Below are positions 6,175 to 9,060 of a stretch of 9,060 nt of DNA, one piece after another (the first letter of the stretch is position 1; every line of letters starts with the position of its first letter). Location: assembly GCA_030626045.1 (NCBI GenBank), contig DAOUPS010000032.1, positions 1-9,060 of the forward strand. Reading direction: 5' to 3'. Under the pieces are notes generated by a model. The model ran no database searches, was not told where the DNA came from, and was given only the letters and a program-made list of their open reading frames with translations. Origin of the DNA: a bacterium (GTDB lineage Bacteria > Patescibacteriota > Minisyncoccia > Moranbacterales > DUUL01). The position numbers were made by a program, and so were the translations under genes.

Positions 6175-7293
6175 ATGGACACGAAGAATTGCATTTCACT
6201 TATCGATAAATCAAAAGACATTCTCTTGATTATCCCGCCCGAACCATCCGATGATATTATCTCATCAGCTTTTGCGATATTTCGTTTTATTAAAAAACAC
6301 CGGAAAAGTATAAGCTATGTTTCCGGCGGAGACGTTCCGCAACGATTGTCTTTTTTAAAGGCGCCCGATGCTACCATTACTTCCTTGTCAGGCCTCCGAG
6401 AATTTGTACTCGTATTCAACACCGAAAAAAATAAAATAATCGACATCAAGAGTGAGCAGAACAATAATGAATTTGTTATCAAGGTTACTCCGGAAAAGGG
6501 CTCAATCGATCCGCGGGATTTTTCATTTCTTCCCTCAGATTTCAAACATGATCTGATCATTATTATTGGAGTGCCAAGTTTAGAATCACTGGGCGAACTT
6601 TATCAGTCGAATACCGACCTATTTTTTGAAGTTCCAAAGATCAACATTGATAACAAAAGCGCTAATGAGAATTATGGACAAGTAAATGTTGTTGATCTGA
6701 CCGCCTCATCGATTTCTGAAATATGCGCAAATTTATTTATTGAGCACAATAAAAAACATGTTGATAAGCTAATTGCCCAGGCGCTACTCACCGGAATTAT
6801 TGCCGAAACGGAAAGTTTTCAAAAACCGACAACGACACCGAAAGCCATGATCACTGCCGCAAAGCTGATGAAATATGATGCCGACCAGGCAACAATTATC
6901 CGCCATCTTTTTAAAACAAAATCATTTTCTTTTCTAAAATTATGGGGGCGCGTAATGGCACGCCTTAATTGGGATGAAGAACAAAAAATAGCCTGGTCTC
7001 TCATTTCAATTGAAGATTTTGTCCAATCTCGGGCCAGCAACAGCGATGTCCCATACATTCTTGAAGAGATACAGAAAAATTTTATAGAAGGCCAAATTTT
7101 CGCGGTGATCTATCCCGAATCATCAAATGCTACTTTTATTCAAGTTCGTTTTTCCAGCAGTTCCAAGGCTCAACAGTTTGCGCAAATTTACGAAACAGAG
7201 ACAGTTAAAAATGTCTTTCGGGTACGTGTTGAGGGAAAAGACTTATTGGAAACCGAAAAAGATTTTTTGAAAAATATCAAAACACTTGAATAG
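6175..7293 (+). CDS. DHH-fold phosphoesterase homologue with lost catalytic residues
   Basis: The 372-residue protein follows the layout of DHH-family (RecJ/NrnA-like) phosphoesterases, which use manganese-binding Asp and His residues to cleave nucleotides or short RNA. Each motif is present in outline but altered. Motif I reads PSDDIISS (24-31) where PDGDALGS is usual. Motif II is DLIIIIGVP (126-134), with Gly132 at the metal-binding Asp position. Motif III is INIDNKSAN (156-164), so DHH is DNK. Motif IV is LLTGIIAETESF (204-215), with Glu for the usual Asp. The C-terminal third is DHHA1-like in length but has no GGGH motif. It is therefore probably a non-catalytic nucleotide- or RNA-binding protein, although unusual chemistry cannot be excluded. 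The reading frame is intact and the protein well formed, so it is not a pseudogene. It converges on argS. Confidence 0.75.
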   Translation: MDTKNCISLIDKSKDILLIIPPEPSDDIISSAFAIFRFIKKHRKSISYVSGGDVPQRLSFLKAPDATITSLSGLREFVLVFNTEKNKIIDIKSEQNNNEFVIKVTPEKGSIDPRDFSFLPSDFKHDLIIIIGVPSLESLGELYQSNTDLFFEVPKINIDNKSANENYGQVNVVDLTASSISEICANLFIEHNKKHVDKLIAQALLTGIIAETESFQKPTTTPKAMITAAKLMKYDADQATIIRHLFKTKSFSFLKLWGRVMARLNWDEEQKIAWSLISIEDFVQSRASNSDVPYILEEIQKNFIEGQIFAVIYPESSNATFIQVRFSSSSKAQQFAQIYETETVKNVFRVRVEGKDLLETEKDFLKNIKTLE

Positions 7294-7301
7294 GAAGTGT
7301 T
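7281..7301 (+). other. Hairpin spanning the DHH-fold gene stop codon
   Basis: AACACTT (7281-7287) and AAGTGTT (7295-7301) form a perfect 7-bp stem with a 7-nt loop containing the TAG stop (7291-7293). No T tract follows, so it is more likely an mRNA 3' structure than a terminator. Confidence 0.3.
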
Positions 7302-7313
7302 CAACCTTTACAC

Positions 7314-7347
7314 GCTGATCATCAGCTTATAACAAGCCGATTTTTTT
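7314..7347 (+). terminator. Weak intrinsic terminator after the DHH-fold gene
   Basis: Two competing short stems, GCTGA/TCAGC (7314-7318 with 7322-7326) and GCTT/AAGC (7325-7328 with 7334-7337), precede a run of seven T residues at 7341-7347. The T run is good but the stems are short; the palindrome at 7379-7412 may act as backup. Confidence 0.4.
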
Positions 7348-7378
7348 ATGCCGAGCTAACTACATCAGGAAAAAACGG

Positions 7379-7414
7379 AAAAGTTCATCCCGAGTACTCG
7401 GGATGAACTTTTTT
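7379..7414. terminator. Bidirectional terminator: perfect 34-bp palindrome
   Basis: Positions 7379-7395 are exactly complementary to 7396-7412 (17-bp arms, centre GAGTACTC). On the plus strand the stem ends in a run of six T (7409-7414). On the minus strand the stem is followed by TTTT, CCG and TTTTT. It sits between the convergent DHH-fold and argS units and can terminate both. Confidence 0.8.
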
Positions 7415-7442
7415 GTAGAAGTTAACTTAGAAACAACCTCAG

Positions 7443-7529
7443 TCACATAAGCGAAACCAAAAACAAAGCACTCATGACAGCAACTGCGATCAAAGTTCCG
7501 ATGATTGCAATAATATGATTACTCTTCAT
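7443..7529 (-). CDS. Possible 28-residue single-TM peptide downstream of argS
   Basis: An ATG three bases after the argS stop opens a frame beginning MKSNHIIAIIGTLIAVAV, which is almost wholly hydrophobic and ends VSLM before TGA. The charged MKSN start followed by about 23 apolar residues fits a single transmembrane helix. No Shine-Dalgarno is visible, so translation would rely on coupling to argS. A polypeptide this short could arise by chance. Nothing points to a function. Confidence 0.35.
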   Translation of the reverse strand: MKSNHIIAIIGTLIAVAVMSALFLVSLM

Positions 7530-7532
7530 TTT

Positions 7533-9060
7533 TTACATTTTATTCGGGGCGCTTACTCCCATTAACCTTAAAGTTTCCGCCAGAACGATCTTGGTCGCCT
7601 TGACCAATTCGATCCGAGCTAGAGAACGGCTGGCATTTTTCTCATCCAGCACTTGGCATTCATGATAAAAGCTGTGAAATAGATCGGCTAATTTTATGCC
7701 GTAGTACGGCAGTTGATGAACTTCGTAACTTTGCGCTATCTCCTCAACCAACTCGGGAAATTTCGAAAGCTTTCTGATGAGCTCCAGTTCTTTTTTATGC
7801 TCTAGCAGCGCAATATTTTTTTCACCTTTAAGCTTGATCTCTTTATGTTTCTCCAAAATGCCATTCATCCGAGCATGAGCATATTGAACGTAAAAAACAG
7901 GGTTCTTATCGGATTGTTCTTTAGCAATATCTATATCAAAATCCATATGCGTGTCTGGAGAATGCATCAGAAAAAAGAATCTAAACGCATCTTTCCCCAC
8001 CTCATCAAGCAGATCTCTCACTGACACATACGTTCCGCCACGTTTTGACATTTTGAACTCTTGGCCATCCTTGATCACCCTGACAAACTGCGTCAAAATT
8101 ATCTCAAGCCGGCCGCCATACCCCAGCGCCTCAACAGCACCTTTGACACGAGCAACATCCCCGTGATGATCAGATCCCCAAATATTGATCACCCTATCAA
8201 AACCTCTCTCAAATTTATTTTTATGATAAGCGATATCACCGCCAAAGTATGTTAGCTCCCCAGATGTTTTCTTCACCACCCTATTCTTGTCGTCGCCATA
8301 CTTTGCCGCCCTGAACCACCACGCTCCATCTTTTTTATATACAAGGTCTCTTTTCTTAAGCTCATCAATTGCCTTATCCACTTCCCCACTGGCATGAAGT
8401 GACTTCTCTGAAAAATATTCATCGAATTCTATTCCCAATTTTTTCATTGATGGCTTTACTATTTCCTTCATGATCTCCACAGCCGCTTTTTGCCCCACTT
8501 CAAAAGGATCATTGCTTCCCTTGCCAAGTTTCTCGTGAAGTTCATTAATATAGTCTCCGCTGTATTGAGCTTCCTCGTCTTTAAGAACCGAGTGCCCAAG
8601 AATTTTTACCTGATTGCCAAAATCGTTTACGTAATATTCACTTTTAGCGTCAAATCCGGCTTTTTTAAGAACATTTACCAATACATCGCCCATCGGTCCG
8701 CCGCGCCCGTTGCCCAAATGGATCGGTCCGGTCGGATTAGCTGAGATAAATTCCACTTGGATCTTTGTTCTATCGCCAATATTTGATGCCCCAAAAGAGC
8801 TCCCTTTCTTATTGATCTCTACAACAGCCTCCCGCAAAACGCTCTCGGACAATTTAAAATTGATGAACCCCGGCTTTATTATCTTTACAGTGTCAAGATC
8901 GTTTACGCTCTTATTCAGATCATTTAAGAACATGTCGGCAATAACCATCGGGCTAAGTTTTACTTTGGAAGCAAGTTTTAGCGCGATATTCGTTGAATAG
9001 TCTCCAAAGTTCTCTGGAGGATAACTTATTTCAATTTCTTCCTTCGTTATTCGTATTTGC
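7533..9060 (-). CDS. argS: Arginyl-tRNA synthetase, N-terminus beyond window edge
   Basis: This class I aminoacyl-tRNA synthetase charges tRNA-Arg with arginine using ATP in the cytoplasm. The frame is open to the window end: 37 codons before the Met at 8948 encode YPPENFGDYSTNIALKLASK and adjoining residues typical of the ArgRS N-terminal region, so that Met is internal and the true start is outside. About 508 residues are visible of a usual 550 or so. In visible numbering the HIGH motif is HLGN (114-117, within NPTGPIHLGNGRG) and the KMSKS motif is KMSKR (336-340). VQYAHAR (391-397) opens the DALR anticodon-binding domain, which ends with the typical LRLMGVSAPNKM. All expected catalytic motifs are present. 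It is convergent with the DHH-fold gene. Confidence 0.95.
   Translation of the reverse strand, partial: QIRITKEEIEISYPPENFGDYSTNIALKLASKVKLSPMVIADMFLNDLNKSVNDLDTVKIIKPGFINFKLSESVLREAVVEINKKGSSFGASNIGDRTKIQVEFISANPTGPIHLGNGRGGPMGDVLVNVLKKAGFDAKSEYYVNDFGNQVKILGHSVLKDEEAQYSGDYINELHEKLGKGSNDPFEVGQKAAVEIMKEIVKPSMKKLGIEFDEYFSEKSLHASGEVDKAIDELKKRDLVYKKDGAWWFRAAKYGDDKNRVVKKTSGELTYFGGDIAYHKNKFERGFDRVINIWGSDHHGDVARVKGAVEALGYGGRLEIILTQFVRVIKDGQEFKMSKRGGTYVSVRDLLDEVGKDAFRFFFLMHSPDTHMDFDIDIAKEQSDKNPVFYVQYAHARMNGILEKHKEIKLKGEKNIALLEHKKELELIRKLSKFPELVEEIAQSYEVHQLPYYGIKLADLFHSFYHECQVLDEKNASRSLARIELVKATKIVLAETLRLMGVSAPNKM

Noticed and set aside
7291..7301. TAGGAAGTGTT at the DHH-fold stop resembling TAAGGAACTGTT
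   Set aside because: Requires a gap and a mismatch over 12 bases and is better explained by the AACACTT/AAGTGTT hairpin.
1..9060. Alternative genetic code with TGA as glycine
   Set aside because: No long gene ends in TGA, which is compatible with recoding, but all long frames are complete without reading through TGA, so nothing supports it.
1..9060. CRISPR array, tRNA or rRNA genes
   Set aside because: No regularly spaced direct repeats of array type and no cloverleaf or rRNA-like segment were found in the gaps.

Overview
The window looks like a piece of a Patescibacteria (CPR) genome. The evidence is a moderately AT-rich sequence with compact genes, a TrmB-type regulator, a VirD4/TraG-like ATPase with a C-terminal CxxC-CxxC zinc ribbon, its two-TM membrane partner of a type common next to (or fused to) such ATPases in CPR genomes, a sigma-region-4 protein carrying a HARE-HTH domain, and translation starts without clear Shine-Dalgarno sequences. 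The lineage is an inference from gene content; there is no rRNA or marker protein to prove it.

Layout. Positions 1-47 hold the last codons of a plus-strand gene. Positions 43-178 form an inverted-repeat element with two nested palindromes that spans the 3' ends of two convergent genes. Four minus-strand genes follow in transcription order from right to left: the sigma4/HARE protein (4549-5607), the membrane partner (2995-4374), the VirD4-like ATPase (1067-2962) and the TrmB regulator (135-935). A near-consensus promoter (5783-5811) drives this block through a leader of about 170 nt, and the TrmB gene appears to have its own -10 box. Positions 5626-6174 hold no intact gene, only the promoter and a decayed HAD-hydrolase remnant. 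A plus-strand gene (6175-7293) encodes a DHH-fold protein that has lost its metal ligands. It converges on argS (7533 to beyond the window end), which is followed by a possible 28-residue membrane peptide. A perfect 34-bp palindrome separates the two transcription units.

How the genes fit together. The membrane protein and ATPase are adjacent and co-directional, and most likely form one DNA- or protein-translocating coupling complex. The sigma4/HARE protein and TrmB protein flank them and are candidate regulators of the module, but nothing in the sequence proves this. ArgS is housekeeping. The most unusual signal is a dispersed motif (TAAGGRACTGTTNCCA) whose first three bases coincide with the stop codon of two genes. 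In a third gene (TrmB) the same triplet is AAA in frame, so that protein appears to have been extended into the repeat.
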